A stretch of DNA of 64,000 nt from Leptospiraceae bacterium (GCA_016711485.1 JADJSX010000023.1:434001-498000); one strand, 5' to 3'; counted from the stretch's first letter, positions 1 to 10,478 are shown. The notes: a model not told the origin generated them from the sequence alone. Numbers and translations: made by a program.

Positions 1-555
1 AATAAGAAGGAAAAGAAATTCTATTCCTTTTGGAAATACCTTGATTGCTCTAAAATTCCAACGAAAACATTTAAATCTTCGCATGATAAAAGTCTTATAA
101 AAATATCCCCAGAAGGAGTGAAGGTTCAATTTCAACCGAATAATAGGGATCCAGTTTATGGAGATGATTGCCTTGATAGTATATTTTTTTATGGACCGGA
201 AATTCCTTCTGTTTCAATCGAAGACCGAGTAGAGCTTCAGAAAATAATATTGAATGCTATTCATGATAAAGCAGAGCTTTCAGAAAAAGATGCCTTTCCC
301 CTTTTTGATTTTAATAAACTCACTGCCTTTCACAAAGAATTTAGCTCTGAAGAAGAACGGTCTGGAGAATCTATTCAGTTGAGTACGCGTGGTTGCATCA
401 TACTTACAAGCTGGGATAGATGGGATGGTGGTTCTTCTCCTATTTCTTTAGAAAAAGCATGGCGTGATAAGGAGAAAAATACAAGGGAAGGTATATTCAA
501 GGAAGCTTATATTGAAATATATAAAATTATGAAGGAGTCTATCATTACAAAATAA
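1..555 (+). CDS. 3' part of an unrecognised protein gene (5' end outside window)
   Basis: The frame is open from base 1 to the TAA at 553-555, giving 184 residues, so the gene starts upstream of the window. The GTG at 118 is best read as an internal codon: coding sequence continues above it, and the AGAAGGA just before it leaves no normal ribosome-site spacing. The visible part is soluble and charged, with no membrane segment. I do not recognise a family. An R2-type repeat begins about 15 bases after the stop. Confidence 0.7.
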   Translation, partial: NKKEKKFYSFWKYLDCSKIPTKTFKSSHDKSLIKISPEGVKVQFQPNNRDPVYGDDCLDSIFFYGPEIPSVSIEDRVELQKIILNAIHDKAELSEKDAFPLFDFNKLTAFHKEFSSEEERSGESIQLSTRGCIILTSWDRWDGGSSPISLEKAWRDKEKNTREGIFKEAYIEIYKIMKESIITK

Positions 556-567
556 TCACCGAAAATA

Positions 568-712
568 AAATTTCTCCCATTTAGTTCAAGACATCTTTTT
601 ATGAAAGAAAGACAATCCATTTTAGCTTTAAGCTTTTATTTTGTTGGATAGAAAGAAAAAGAATTATCGAGAAGTTGAATGTAAATTAGCGATAGCGCTA
701 GAAAGAAAGAAG
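568..712 (+). repeat. Dispersed repeat R2, internally deleted copy
   Basis: It starts with the C-rich head (TCTCCCATTTAGTTCAA), passes through TTTTTATGAAAGAAA, skips the central part seen in the copy at 10197-10446, and resumes at TTTAAGCTTTTA. It ends with GAGAAGTTGAATG and GCTAGAAAGAA. The same blocks recur near 6256, 10197, 15056, 19792 and 35105. Confidence 0.7.
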
Positions 713-930
713 GATTTTGGTTTTTAATCTCAGTTCAAAGTAAATCTAATACGTATTAATTCTTCTTATTTGGTTCAGATATTTCAATTAATTTTTAATC
801 ATGAATTTTTATATAAAAATCCTTTAAAGATTCTTTCGTAATATCTGGTGGATTAACCCTAAAATATCTTTTTCTCAAATATTTTCAAACGCCAAATAGT
901 ATTTGCATTTAAAAATGGATGCGTTAGTTT
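713..930. other. Intergenic, no supported gene
   Basis: AT-rich sequence between the R2 copy and the kinase-cyclase gene. The minus strand has a short open stretch without a start codon that could be a gene remnant, but it is too short to support. It presumably holds the promoter of the downstream gene; I see no convincing -35/-10 pair. Confidence 0.4.
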
Positions 931-3900
931 GTGGCAATGCCATTCTTAACTACAGATAACTATATAATCACAGAAAAAATCTACGAGAGCAAGAACTCGA
1001 TAATTTATAAGGGAAAACGAAAAAGTAATAATGAGAACGTTATAGGAAAGACTCTAAGTGGAGAATATCCAAGTCCTGATGCCTTACTTCGTTTTAAATC
1101 TGAATATGAACTACTGACGCGAATTAATATTTCAGGTGTTATAAAAGTATTTGAAATGGAGAAGTTAGGCGATAGACCTATTTTTTTCATGGAAGATTTT
1201 GTTGGACTTTCTCTAAAAGATTATATAAAAAATGAAAAAGTTTATTTAGAAGAATTCATTGATATAACAATTAAAGTCATAAAAATTTTAAAACAAATTC
1301 ATGATAAGAATATCATCCACAAAGATATAAATCCTGCGAATATACTATTTAATCCAGAAACAAGGCAAATCAAAATTATAGATTTTGGAATTTCTACTGA
1401 ACTCTTAAAAGAAAATCCATCCAGCATTTCATCCGACCTTTTAGAAGGAACGGTTTATTATATCTCGCCTGAGCAGAGTGGAAGGATGAATCGCACAATC
1501 GACTATCGAAGTGACTTTTATTCATTAGGTGTTAGCCTCTATCAAATTTTAACAAATGTTTTACCATTTAATAGCCATGACACTCTCGAAATAATTCACT
1601 CCCATATAGCGAAAAAACCAGAGTTGCCGCACGAAATTGATAATCGAATTCCAGAAGTGATTTCATTTATCATCTTAAAGCTAATGGCAAAAGACGCAGA
1701 AGATAGATACCAAACTTGTGATGGTATATTGTATGATTTAGAAGAATGTTGGAAACGATTAAAAAATTCAGGTGAGATCAAACAGTTTCCTATTGCCCAA
1801 AAAGATTTTTCAAATAAATTACATATCCCAGAAAAGTTGTATGGTCGCGCAAAAGAAGTAACTCAAATCATGAAAACATTTCACAGTGCGACAAAAGGAA
1901 ATGCAAAAGTTTTGTTAGTATCTGGAAGATCTGGTATCGGAAAATCAGCATTAGTCGGAGAAATACATAAACCAATTCTAGAATACAGAGGATATTTCAT
2001 TGCAGGAAAATACGATCAATACAAAAGAAATACTCCATACCGTGCAATCATACAAGCTTTTCAAAATATCCTTAATCAAATCTTAACAGAAAGCTCTGAA
2101 TCTTTAGTTAGGTGGAAATCTAGGTTAGGAAATGCTCTCGGAAACAATGGAAAGGTCATTACTGACATCATACCCGAATTAGAACTACTCATAGGCAAAC
2201 AACCAGTAGTTCCTGAATTAAGTCCAGGGGATTCTCAAAATAGATTTGAATTAGTATTTCAAAATTTTATTCATGCGTTATGTGATATAAATCATCCAAT
2301 CTGCATATTTTTAGATGATATGCAATGGGCAGATTTACCTAGTATAAATTTAATCAAATCAATCATCCTAAATCCAGATTCAAGGTATATACTTATCATT
2401 TTATCTTACCGTGATAATGAGGTTACTACCACTCATCCTTTTCAATTGGCGGTGGAAGAAATCAAAAAAAATGGAATAGAAATCAAACATATTCTTCTAA
2501 ATCCTCTTTCCATGTTTGATGTAAATCACCTTATCTCTGATACTCTTTCTTGCAATAAAGCGGATACTTCTGATTTGGCGGAAGTAATTCATTTGAAGAC
2601 AGGTGGAAATCCTTTTTTTGTTAATGAAGTATTTAAAAATCTTTACGAACAAAATTTAATCCTAGCACCAAACTCTAAAGACGAAACTGCAAAATGGAGT
2701 TGGGATATTGAGAAAATAAGAGAAGTTAAAATAGCAGACAATGTCATCGAACTGATGGTTGAAAAAATTGAAAAAATGGCAGATTCTAGAATCCAAATTT
2801 TGAAACTTGCCGCTTGTATTGGAAATCATTTCCGAATGGATGTATTTGCCAAAGTGTTAGGTATTCCCGAAAAAGACTCAAATTTAGAATTAGCCTTCCT
2901 CGCAAACGAAGGTTTCTTTTTGATAGGAGACAATCAGGCTCGATTTGTTCATGATAAAATAAGAGAGGCTACTTATACATTAATCACAGAAGAAGAAAGA
3001 GTTCAGAATCATTATAAGATTGGAAGCGTCTACCTAGAATTAGCCGGTGAAGAAAGGACAGAGGAATATTTATTTCCAATAGTAAACCAACTGAACCAGG
3101 GCAGGGCTTTATTAAAAGAAGAAGAAAAAAAGCGATTCATTGACCTAAATATTATGGCTGGAAATAAATCTTTATTATCCGGTGCTTACGAAGCTGCAGA
3201 AAAATTTTTCCAAATAGTAGAGGAAACTTTACCTAGGGATCATTGGGAACACAACTACGAAGAGTCATTAGATACTTTTTCAAAAAAAGCATTAGCTGAA
3301 TACTTAGCAACTAACTACGAGTCTGCTGAATTTACCTTTGCGGTAATACTCCGTTATGCGAAGACTACTCTCGATAAAATTTCTATTCTAGAAATAAAGG
3401 TAATGTTATATACTAGTCAAAGCAAAATGCGAGAAGCTTTAGACATTGCAACAGAAGCTTTATCTGTTTTAAAAGTTTCTCTTCCTAAAAATCCAAATGA
3501 TCTTTCCCCTTTGCCTGAAATTCTAAAAATAAAACTCAAACTCAAACTAAGAAATAAACCTATTCAGAGTTTACTAAATCTCCCGCTATTAAAAAACAAG
3601 GAGCAACTCTCTATTTTGCGTTTGTTAAATGCCTGTTTTGCTCCATCTTATATTTCTAAACCTGCCTTATTTCCTATCATTGCATTGAAAATGGTAAACT
3701 CTACTTTGAACTATGGAATAAGTCCAATTTCCCCCTTTGCATTTGTGGCTTTGGGAATGATTCAGGGTTCTGCTTTAGGTGATTTTTCACTGGGATACGA
3801 ATTTGGAAAATTGGCAATAGATATGGTAGATAAATATAAGTTTGATGCAATTAAATCTAGAGTTTACTTCGTATTTGCCTTTACTGTCAATCACTTCAAA

Positions 3901-6252
3901 TATCATGCACGGACTAGCCAAAAATACCTTGCCGAATCAATCCAAAGTGGAATGGATAACGGTGATATACTTTACGCCGCTTATTCGGTGAACCATATAG
4001 TCTTTCAATCTTTTTCGATGCGGCAAAATCTGGCTTCTATTTCAGAGAAGTTTGAGCATTATCGCCAAATCAATATAAAACTGAAACAAGACGATGTGCG
4101 CGATATGTTCTCTCTCATAGAGCAGGCAACTTTTAATCTACGAGGACTTTCCTCTGATATTTTTATGCTGTGTGGTACTATTTTTGATGAAAGGATAACA
4201 GTTCCTAAATGGATCGACTCAAAAAATTCAACAACTCTAAATGCCTATTATTTGATGAAAATTATTATCGAATATCTATTAGGCGACAAAAACAAAGTAT
4301 TGGAATATGAGGCATTAGCCGTTGCGCATGAAAATGGAAACTTTGGAACCTTATTTATTCCAGATCATGTTTTTTTTGAATCTCTTGCGCTCTGTCACTT
4401 ATATGAGCATTTTTTAAAATTGGGTAAAAATAAGGATAGTAACAATTACCTGCAAAGAATTAAAAAGAATCAAAAGAGAATGAAAAAATGGGCAGATAGT
4501 TGTCCCGCCAACTTCGGGCATAAATATTATATCATCGAAGCAGAAGTTCATTCTATTACGGGTGAACGAATCCAAGCACTGCAAGCTTTTGAAAAAGGAA
4601 TTGAACTTGCAAAAGAACACGAATATTTATTAGAAGAAGCAATCGGAAATGAACTTTGTGCTAAGTTTTGGATAAAAAATAAAAGAGAGAAGTATGCAAA
4701 AATTCATATTACAGAAGCACATTACGCTTATAAAAAATGGGGCTGTCTACCCAAAGTTCAAAAATTAGAAGAAGAATTCCCTTATCTACAAAGTTTGACA
4801 AATTCAAAAGGAAATGATATTTCTTTTTCAACGGTTCACATTACAGCGTCGTCTACAAGTAGTAATGCGCTCGATGTTAAAACTGTTCTAAAAGCATCTC
4901 AGGCAATATCAGGAGAAATCGTTTTAGACAAACTTCTTTCTAGGATCATGAAATTCGTTATCGAAAACGCAGGAGCACAAAAAGGCTATTTGTTATTACC
5001 CGATCAAGATAAGTTAAGAATTGAAGCATTTGGAGAAATCAATTCCGAGATCAAAATACTACAGTCAATTCCTTTAAATTCAGATGAATATTTACCAGAG
5101 GCTATTGTAAATTATGTGCTTAGAACAAAAGAATCTCTTGTGATAGCAGATGCTACCAAATACGCCATGTTTGCTACGAACGAATATATAATCACAAAAT
5201 TAATTCGTTCTATTTTGTGTCTACCTATTTTAAATCAAGGAAAACTGATAGCAATTCTATATCTAGAAAATAATTTAACTACTGGCGCCTTTACTCCTGA
5301 TAGAGTTGAGATTCTAAATATTTTGGCTTCCCAAGCGGCTATCTCAATGGAAAATGCAAAGCTTTACCAAAATATGCTAAAGTTGAATTTGTCCTATGAG
5401 AGATTTGTTCCAAGTCAATTTTTAACTCTCTTAGGAAAAGAGAACGTAACAGACGTTAAACTCGGAGATCAAATCCAACAGGAAATGTCCATCCTATTTT
5501 CCGACATTCGATCGTTTACTGAATTATCCGAGAAGATGAGTCCTGAAGAAAATTTTAACTTTTTAAACTCCTATTTAAAAATGATGTCTCCCTGTGTTTT
5601 AAATAATAATGGCTTTATTGATAAATATATTGGAGATGCTATTATGGCATTATTCCCATTATCCGCAGAAGACGCACTGAAAGCAGCAATAGAAATGCAA
5701 AAACAGGTTAGAGTATATAATAACAAACGACTCAGAAAAAATCTAGACCCTATCAGCATTGGAATTGGAATTCACACTGGTAATTTAATGTTAGGCACTA
5801 TTGGAAGCGAAGATAGAATGGAAGGAACAGTCATTTCCGATGCCGTGAACTTGGCATCTAGAATGGAAGGTTTAACCAAACAATACGGAGCGGCAATCTT
5901 GATTAGCCAAGGTACTCTTTTGAAATTACACGACCCAGGGCTTTATAATTTCCGTGTATTGGACAGAGTTAGAGTCAAAGGGAAAAAAGATACAGTGTCT
6001 GTGATTGAGGTTATTGATGGACAATCTGATTTTATCATAGAATTATTTTCACAGACAAAACCAGATTTTGAACGCGGAGTTCATTATTATATTATGCATG
6101 ACTTAATCAAGGCAAAAGAATATTTCCTAAAAGTTCATACAAATAATCCCAACGACAAAGCCGCGAGTATTTATCTACAAAGAACTGACTACCTTCTTGC
6201 AAATGGAATTCCTCCAGAATGGGAAGGCATTATAGATTATGATACAAAATAA
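931..6252 (+). CDS. Giant Ser/Thr kinase-AAA ATPase-TPR-GAF-adenylate cyclase protein
   Basis: A 1773-residue cytoplasmic signalling protein. Residues about 10-280 are a protein kinase domain with HKDINPAN near 130, DFG near 151 and a SPEQ activation segment; its glycine loop is poor (ESKNSIIYKG). An ATPase follows, with Walker A GRSGIGKSAL near 332 and Walker B ICIFLDD near 457. A long helical TPR-like region leads to a GAF domain (about 1320-1480). A class III cyclase domain spans about 1519-1690, with FSDIRSF and DKYIGDAIM metal motifs and the DAVNLASRME signature, then a short TPR tail. The architecture resembles PknK-type kinases joined to a cyclase. The start could be GTG 931 or ATG 937; neither has a clear ribosome site. 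Expected output is cAMP; the signal is unknown. Confidence 0.9.
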   Translation: MAMPFLTTDNYIITEKIYESKNSIIYKGKRKSNNENVIGKTLSGEYPSPDALLRFKSEYELLTRINISGVIKVFEMEKLGDRPIFFMEDFVGLSLKDYIKNEKVYLEEFIDITIKVIKILKQIHDKNIIHKDINPANILFNPETRQIKIIDFGISTELLKENPSSISSDLLEGTVYYISPEQSGRMNRTIDYRSDFYSLGVSLYQILTNVLPFNSHDTLEIIHSHIAKKPELPHEIDNRIPEVISFIILKLMAKDAEDRYQTCDGILYDLEECWKRLKNSGEIKQFPIAQKDFSNKLHIPEKLYGRAKEVTQIMKTFHSATKGNAKVLLVSGRSGIGKSALVGEIHKPILEYRGYFIAGKYDQYKRNTPYRAIIQAFQNILNQILTESSESLVRWKSRLGNALGNNGKVITDIIPELELLIGKQPVVPELSPGDSQNRFELVFQNFIHALCDINHPICIFLDDMQWADLPSINLIKSIILNPDSRYILIILSYRDNEVTTTHPFQLAVEEIKKNGIEIKHILLNPLSMFDVNHLISDTLSCNKADTSDLAEVIHLKTGGNPFFVNEVFKNLYEQNLILAPNSKDETAKWSWDIEKIREVKIADNVIELMVEKIEKMADSRIQILKLAACIGNHFRMDVFAKVLGIPEKDSNLELAFLANEGFFLIGDNQARFVHDKIREATYTLITEEERVQNHYKIGSVYLELAGEERTEEYLFPIVNQLNQGRALLKEEEKKRFIDLNIMAGNKSLLSGAYEAAEKFFQIVEETLPRDHWEHNYEESLDTFSKKALAEYLATNYESAEFTFAVILRYAKTTLDKISILEIKVMLYTSQSKMREALDIATEALSVLKVSLPKNPNDLSPLPEILKIKLKLKLRNKPIQSLLNLPLLKNKEQLSILRLLNACFAPSYISKPALFPIIALKMVNSTLNYGISPISPFAFVALGMIQGSALGDFSLGYEFGKLAIDMVDKYKFDAIKSRVYFVFAFTVNHFKYHARTSQKYLAESIQSGMDNGDILYAAYSVNHIVFQSFSMRQNLASISEKFEHYRQINIKLKQDDVRDMFSLIEQATFNLRGLSSDIFMLCGTIFDERITVPKWIDSKNSTTLNAYYLMKIIIEYLLGDKNKVLEYEALAVAHENGNFGTLFIPDHVFFESLALCHLYEHFLKLGKNKDSNNYLQRIKKNQKRMKKWADSCPANFGHKYYIIEAEVHSITGERIQALQAFEKGIELAKEHEYLLEEAIGNELCAKFWIKNKREKYAKIHITEAHYAYKKWGCLPKVQKLEEEFPYLQSLTNSKGNDISFSTVHITASSTSSNALDVKTVLKASQAISGEIVLDKLLSRIMKFVIENAGAQKGYLLLPDQDKLRIEAFGEINSEIKILQSIPLNSDEYLPEAIVNYVLRTKESLVIADATKYAMFATNEYIITKLIRSILCLPILNQGKLIAILYLENNLTTGAFTPDRVEILNILASQAAISMENAKLYQNMLKLNLSYERFVPSQFLTLLGKENVTDVKLGDQIQQEMSILFSDIRSFTELSEKMSPEENFNFLNSYLKMMSPCVLNNNGFIDKYIGDAIMALFPLSAEDALKAAIEMQKQVRVYNNKRLRKNLDPISIGIGIHTGNLMLGTIGSEDRMEGTVISDAVNLASRMEGLTKQYGAAILISQGTLLKLHDPGLYNFRVLDRVRVKGKKDTVSVIEVIDGQSDFIIELFSQTKPDFERGVHYYIMHDLIKAKEYFLKVHTNNPNDKAASIYLQRTDYLLANGIPPEWEGIIDYDTK

Positions 6253-6255
6253 ATT

Positions 6256-6365
6256 TATGAAAATTTTCCCCGTTTAGTTCAAAACATCGGTTTATGGGAA
6301 ATAGGCATTCCGTTTTTGCTATACCAATTGCCAAAAGTAAATTCCGATTTAATTCTAGAAAACTC
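6256..6365 (+). repeat. Dispersed repeat R2, 5' half
   Basis: It begins just after the cyclase stop with ATTTTCCCCGTTTAGTTCAA. It continues through TTGCTATACCAATTGCCAAA and ends at CTCGCTTTTGGC. The central hairpin arms GCCAAAAG and CTTTTGGC match the copy at 10197-10446. The 3' half is absent. Confidence 0.7.
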
Positions 6366-6431
6366 GCTTTTGGCTACACAATTCAAAATTTTGGTTAAAT
6401 TTTAATCATTACTTTCGTTCCATTGGTTTAA

Positions 6432-6695
6432 CGGGAGTATCGTTTCCAGCTTCAGGGAATCGAGAAAGGTGTAGTAGTGGGCGTTGAAAATGAACACGGA
6501 CTTTGTGAGGCTAATGAAGATTGCCTCTATACTCCAAATATTTCTTCTTATCAGGGGCATGGAAATCTAGTAACTGCTTTAAAAACAAGTGGTTGTGCAG
6601 ACATAACATCACCTGCATTTAACTTTATCAGAATGAAAGCAATGGATACTAATTCTTTTGACCCTAAAAAGGACAAAGGTTCAAAAAAGACTTGA
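6432..6695 (+). pseudogene. Probable C-terminal remnant of a Leptospira-type secreted protein
   Basis: The frame is open from just after a TAA at 6429-6431 to the TGA at 6693-6695. The only usable start is GTG 6477 (72 residues), with no ribosome site. Residues such as CLYTPN and YQGHG resemble, from memory, a repeated motif of Leptospira lipoproteins. No signal peptide is present, so this is more likely the tail of a longer gene whose front is lost. It could also be a small intact gene. Confidence 0.35.
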
Positions 6696-6800
6696 ACACA
6701 TAATTTTAAAAAATATAATTGAAATCAATTCGCAGAGTGATAAATGAAAGAAAATCGGATAATATTAATTATCCTCAGACTCAATAAGCATTCTTAATTT

Positions 6801-9800
6801 ATGCAATCGATGTATCCAATGAAAAAATCAGATTCTAACTTAACATTAAGAATTGCAATACTCGAAATTCTAGCTATAGGCATTGCCTATTTTTTAGGCG
6901 GAATGCTTGGGCTTAAGATCGCTTCTATTGGTTCTCATATCAGTCTTATCTGGGCGCCGACAGGAATTGCTATTGCAGGACTCCTTCGTTTTGGAAGATT
7001 TGTTGGGATTGGTATTTGGATAGCATCTTGCCTAGTTAATTACCAAATAGGCTCTTCATTTTTTCTAGCAAGTCTTATTGCAACTGGAAATACGTTAGGA
7101 CCCGTTTTAGCAGTTTATTTTTTAAGAAAAGTAAAATTTCAGATTCTATTTGAAAGAAGAAGGGATTTGCTCTTCTATACATTCATAGTAACGCTTGCAA
7201 TGGCAGTCAATGCAAGCGTGGGCTCTCTAAGTCTTTATTTTTTTGGGGAGTTAGATTTTTCTAAACTGTCTGAAGCATGGCTTTTTTGGTGGCTGGGTGA
7301 TGCGGTAGGTGCCATGGTTGTAGGGTTACCTATTGTTAGCTACTCTAGAGAAAAAGTGATTCGAGAATTAAAAGGCTGGAAAGGATTCGAAAATTTATTT
7401 GTTTTTATTCTAGTTTTCTTATGTGGAATTTCTCTATTTGGTTTTCCTCCCTTCATTTTTATTTCAATTCCTGCATTTTTATTCATATCCTTTGTTCTTG
7501 TAAGTTGGCTTGGATTAAGAAGTGGAGTAACACTCTCTTCCTCGGCTACCCTTATGATTTCAATTATCGGAGCCTGGGGAACTGCCAATGGGAGTGGTCC
7601 ATTTGTTCAGAGTGGGATACATAGTGGTCTTGGTTTATTGTGGGGTTATATGACTTCAATGACAATTCTGACTGTTCTTATTTCTTCCCTTGTCTCTGAA
7701 CTTTCTGCTAGTGATATTTTATTAAAAGATTTATCTGACCAAGTTCCGGGAATTATCTATCAATTTGTATTAGATAGAGAGGGTAATCGTAGTTTTCCGT
7801 ATCTTAGTCGTGGTGTTGAACGTATATTCGGGTTTAGTGCAAATACAATTCGAAAAAATGCTAATCTTTTTTTTAGAGCAATTCATAGAGAAGACTTACA
7901 AATTATTGAGGACACGATAGATTATTCTTCTAAATTACAGACTCCATTTAGAATTGAGTTTAGAGTTTATTTGAATAATAGTTTTGTTTGGCTTGAAGCA
8001 CAGGGAATTCCTAAAAAGTTAAGCAATGGTATTACACTTTGGAATGGACATATCTCTGATATTACGGATAGAAAGACAGCGGAAAATACCCTTCGAGAGA
8101 ATCAAGAGAAGTTATATGGGTTATTTGCTCTTTCGCCTATCGGAATTGCTCTTACTGATATGAATGGAAAATACATTGAGTTCAATGACGCTTTTCGTTT
8201 GATAACGGGTTATACTGAAGATGAATTGAATCAATTAGATTATTGGAAACTGACACCTGAAAAATACAAAGATTTGGAAATGTTTCAATTAAAGTCTCTT
8301 AGTGAGACTCGAAAATATGGTCCTTACGAAAAAGAATATTTAAGAAAAGATGGAACTTTAATTCCAATACGGCTAAGAGGTGTTTTGCTCACAGGGAAGG
8401 ATGGAATTGATTTTATTTGGTCCTTAGTCGAAGACATTACTCATCAAAAGGAGCAGCAACACCGTCTTGAAATTATGGCGCATTACGATGCTTTGACGCA
8501 ACTTCCAAATAGAATATTATTAGCTGAACGGCTACAGGATGCAATGCTTCAGTCTATTTCTTCTGAGAGGTTACTCGCTATTTGCTACTTAGACCTGGAC
8601 GAATTTAAACCTATTAATGACCAGATGGGACATGAATCGGGAGATAGATTTTTAATTGAAGTATCAAGAAAGTTACGTCAATTGTTAAGGGATAATGATA
8701 CAGTGGCTCGATTGGGGGGAGATGAATTTGTTTTATTATTTACAAACCTGCAATCAGTAGAAGAGGGGGAAAAATTATTAAGACATCTATTAAATGAAAT
8801 CTCTTTCAAATATCAATTAAAAGAAAATTCTACAGAAAGTTCTGTTACGGCTAGCATTGGAGTTACCTTTTTCCCAAATGATAGAGTTGATGCAGATGCA
8901 TTAATTCGGCATGCAGACCAGGCAATGTATTTTGCGAAACAAGCTGGAAAAAACCAATATCATATTTTTGATCCAGAGCTTGATCGGCATTCTAAAGTAA
9001 AGTATGAAGCGATTGCGAGAATTAGATCTGCATTCGATAGAAAAGAATTTCAATTATTTTACCAACCAAAAGTAAATATGCGAACTGGAAAGGTAATTGG
9101 TGCTGAAGCATTAATACGATGGATTCATCCAGAGAAAGGAATTATTCCCCCTCTGGAATTTTTACCAGTAATTGAAAATACAGAATTTTCTATTACTCTC
9201 GGGGAGTGGGTAATCAAAGAAGCCTTAAGACAATTAAATGAATGGGCAAACCTTGATTTTAGAATTCCAATCAGTGTAAATATATCGGCAAGGCATTTGC
9301 AACAGGAGACTTTTCTTTTGCGGCTAACAGAATTTTTATCCGATTTTCCGGAAGTAATGACAAAACAACTTGAATTAGAAATATTGGAAACAAGTGCGTT
9401 AGAGGATATAGCAAAGGTATGTTCTCTGATTGAAGCTTGTAGAAAAATGGGAGTAGTCTTTGCTCTAGATGATTTTGGAACAGGCTATTCATCATTAACT
9501 TATTTAAAAAGACTTTCTACAGAAATTTTAAAAATAGATCAATCGTTTGTTCGGGATATGCTCCACGACAAAGAGGATATGGCAATTGTGCAGGGTGTGA
9601 TTGGATTAGCAAAAGCATTTCAACGAAAAGTAATTGCTGAGGGAGTGGAAACCATCGAACAGGGAATTATGCTTTTAGAAATGGGCTGTGATCTTGCGCA
9701 GGGATACGGAATTTCAAAACCAATGCCCGCTAAAGATTTTTTAAATTGGGTATATGGGTATAAGCCACACTCTACTTGGATAGAATATGTAGAACACTTT

Positions 9801-9806
9801 GGGTAA
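6801..9806 (+). CDS. MASE1-PAS-PAS-GGDEF-EAL cyclic-di-GMP enzyme
   Basis: A 1001-residue inner-membrane protein. Residues about 15-300 carry some eight hydrophobic helices of MASE1 type, including SLIWAPTGIA. Two PAS domains follow (about 310-430 and 435-550). The GGDEF domain has an intact ARLGGDEF site, so diguanylate cyclase activity is expected. The EAL domain keeps GAEALIRW and DDFGTGYSSL, so phosphodiesterase activity is also plausible. Which activity dominates cannot be told from sequence. In-frame ATGs lie at 6801, 6810 and 6819 with no clear ribosome site; the longest form is given. The gene stands alone. Confidence 0.93.
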   Translation: MQSMYPMKKSDSNLTLRIAILEILAIGIAYFLGGMLGLKIASIGSHISLIWAPTGIAIAGLLRFGRFVGIGIWIASCLVNYQIGSSFFLASLIATGNTLGPVLAVYFLRKVKFQILFERRRDLLFYTFIVTLAMAVNASVGSLSLYFFGELDFSKLSEAWLFWWLGDAVGAMVVGLPIVSYSREKVIRELKGWKGFENLFVFILVFLCGISLFGFPPFIFISIPAFLFISFVLVSWLGLRSGVTLSSSATLMISIIGAWGTANGSGPFVQSGIHSGLGLLWGYMTSMTILTVLISSLVSELSASDILLKDLSDQVPGIIYQFVLDREGNRSFPYLSRGVERIFGFSANTIRKNANLFFRAIHREDLQIIEDTIDYSSKLQTPFRIEFRVYLNNSFVWLEAQGIPKKLSNGITLWNGHISDITDRKTAENTLRENQEKLYGLFALSPIGIALTDMNGKYIEFNDAFRLITGYTEDELNQLDYWKLTPEKYKDLEMFQLKSLSETRKYGPYEKEYLRKDGTLIPIRLRGVLLTGKDGIDFIWSLVEDITHQKEQQHRLEIMAHYDALTQLPNRILLAERLQDAMLQSISSERLLAICYLDLDEFKPINDQMGHESGDRFLIEVSRKLRQLLRDNDTVARLGGDEFVLLFTNLQSVEEGEKLLRHLLNEISFKYQLKENSTESSVTASIGVTFFPNDRVDADALIRHADQAMYFAKQAGKNQYHIFDPELDRHSKVKYEAIARIRSAFDRKEFQLFYQPKVNMRTGKVIGAEALIRWIHPEKGIIPPLEFLPVIENTEFSITLGEWVIKEALRQLNEWANLDFRIPISVNISARHLQQETFLLRLTEFLSDFPEVMTKQLELEILETSALEDIAKVCSLIEACRKMGVVFALDDFGTGYSSLTYLKRLSTEILKIDQSFVRDMLHDKEDMAIVQGVIGLAKAFQRKVIAEGVETIEQGIMLLEMGCDLAQGYGISKPMPAKDFLNWVYGYKPHSTWIEYVEHFG

Positions 9807-9858
9807 AATAATATTATCCTTTATAAAGTGTATACAAGAATAAAATATTCTTATCTAA

Positions 9859-10021
9859 CTCACCTTACGCTATCGCGATTATCATTGCTTCTCAAAAGCA
9901 TTGATTGAGTTCGGGTGAGTTCAACGTTCACATGATGTTTGCACCCGAACTCAATGTTTCTCCCTCCATCTCTTTCGCTCAAACCCATTGTTGCTTTCAC
10001 AACAATAGGTCGAAACATTAG
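9859..10021. repeat. Partial or rearranged relative of the MITE1 repeat
   Basis: It opens with the MITE1 end CTCACCTTACGC at 9859. The next block (CATTGCTTCTCAAAAGCA, then GATTGAGTTCGGGTGAG) also occurs in the copies at 25601 and 26887. GAAACATTGAGTT-like sequence shared with the 26887 copy follows. No matching right end or target duplication was found, so it is a truncated or recombined module. The intact copy at 10029 lies directly beside it. Confidence 0.6.
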
Positions 10022-10028
10022 TTAATAC

Positions 10029-10185
10029 CTCACCTTACACAAAATTGGTAATTTATGGAAAGAAGGAAAATCTTGAGAATATTAGATAAAGCTAATGAAT
10101 TAATGAATAAGCAGGTTTGGGCGGCAGCCCAAGTCGCCGACAGGCTCCAAATCTCTCACCTCAACGCGCTTGCGCGTAAGGTGAG
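10029..10185 (+). mobile_element. MITE1 copy, 157 bp, 7-bp target duplication TTAATAC
   Basis: The left end is CTCACCTTACAC and the right end GCGTAAGGTGAG. It is flanked by TTAATAC at 10022-10028 and 10186-10192. Inside is a frame starting at ATG 10054, running through KILRILDKANELM and stopping at the right-hand TSD (RKVS then TAA). The 3' module contains a hairpin TGGGC-GGCA-GCCCA. No transposase is encoded. Confidence 0.85.
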
Positions 10186-10196
10186 TTAATACATGA

Positions 10197-10446
10197 AATT
10201 TTCCCCCATTTCGTTCAAAATATCTTTTTATGAAAGAAACGTTATTCGATTTTGCTATACCAATTGCCAAAAGTAAATTCCGATTTAATTCTAGAAAACT
10301 CGCTTTTGGCAATACCCCTTTCTAGAAAAATAGCGGAACTTATTTATGAACAGTGGTATTTAAGCTTTTAATTTGTGGAATTAGAATGGGAGAAAATGAT
10401 CGAGAAGTTGAATGCAAATTAGACAATAGCCGCTAGAAAGAGAACA
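10197..10446 (+). repeat. Dispersed repeat R2, fullest copy (about 250 bp)
   Basis: It runs from AAATTTTCCCCCATTT to CAATAGCCGCTAGAAAGAG. It contains a perfect 11-bp hairpin with arms at 10263-10273 (ATTGCCAAAAG) and 10303-10313. A second, weaker hairpin pairs AATACC-CTTT with AGTGGTATT. It lies between a MITE1 copy and the broken 3' end of a cyclase gene. No terminal inverted repeats were found. Confidence 0.75.
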
Positions 10447-10478
10447 CAAATTGGAACGATAGGAAATGTTGGTGGAAT

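Noticed and set aside
118..555. GTG 118 as the true start of the first gene
   Set aside because: The frame is open to base 1 and the purine-rich stretch is directly adjacent to the GTG, too close for a ribosome site.
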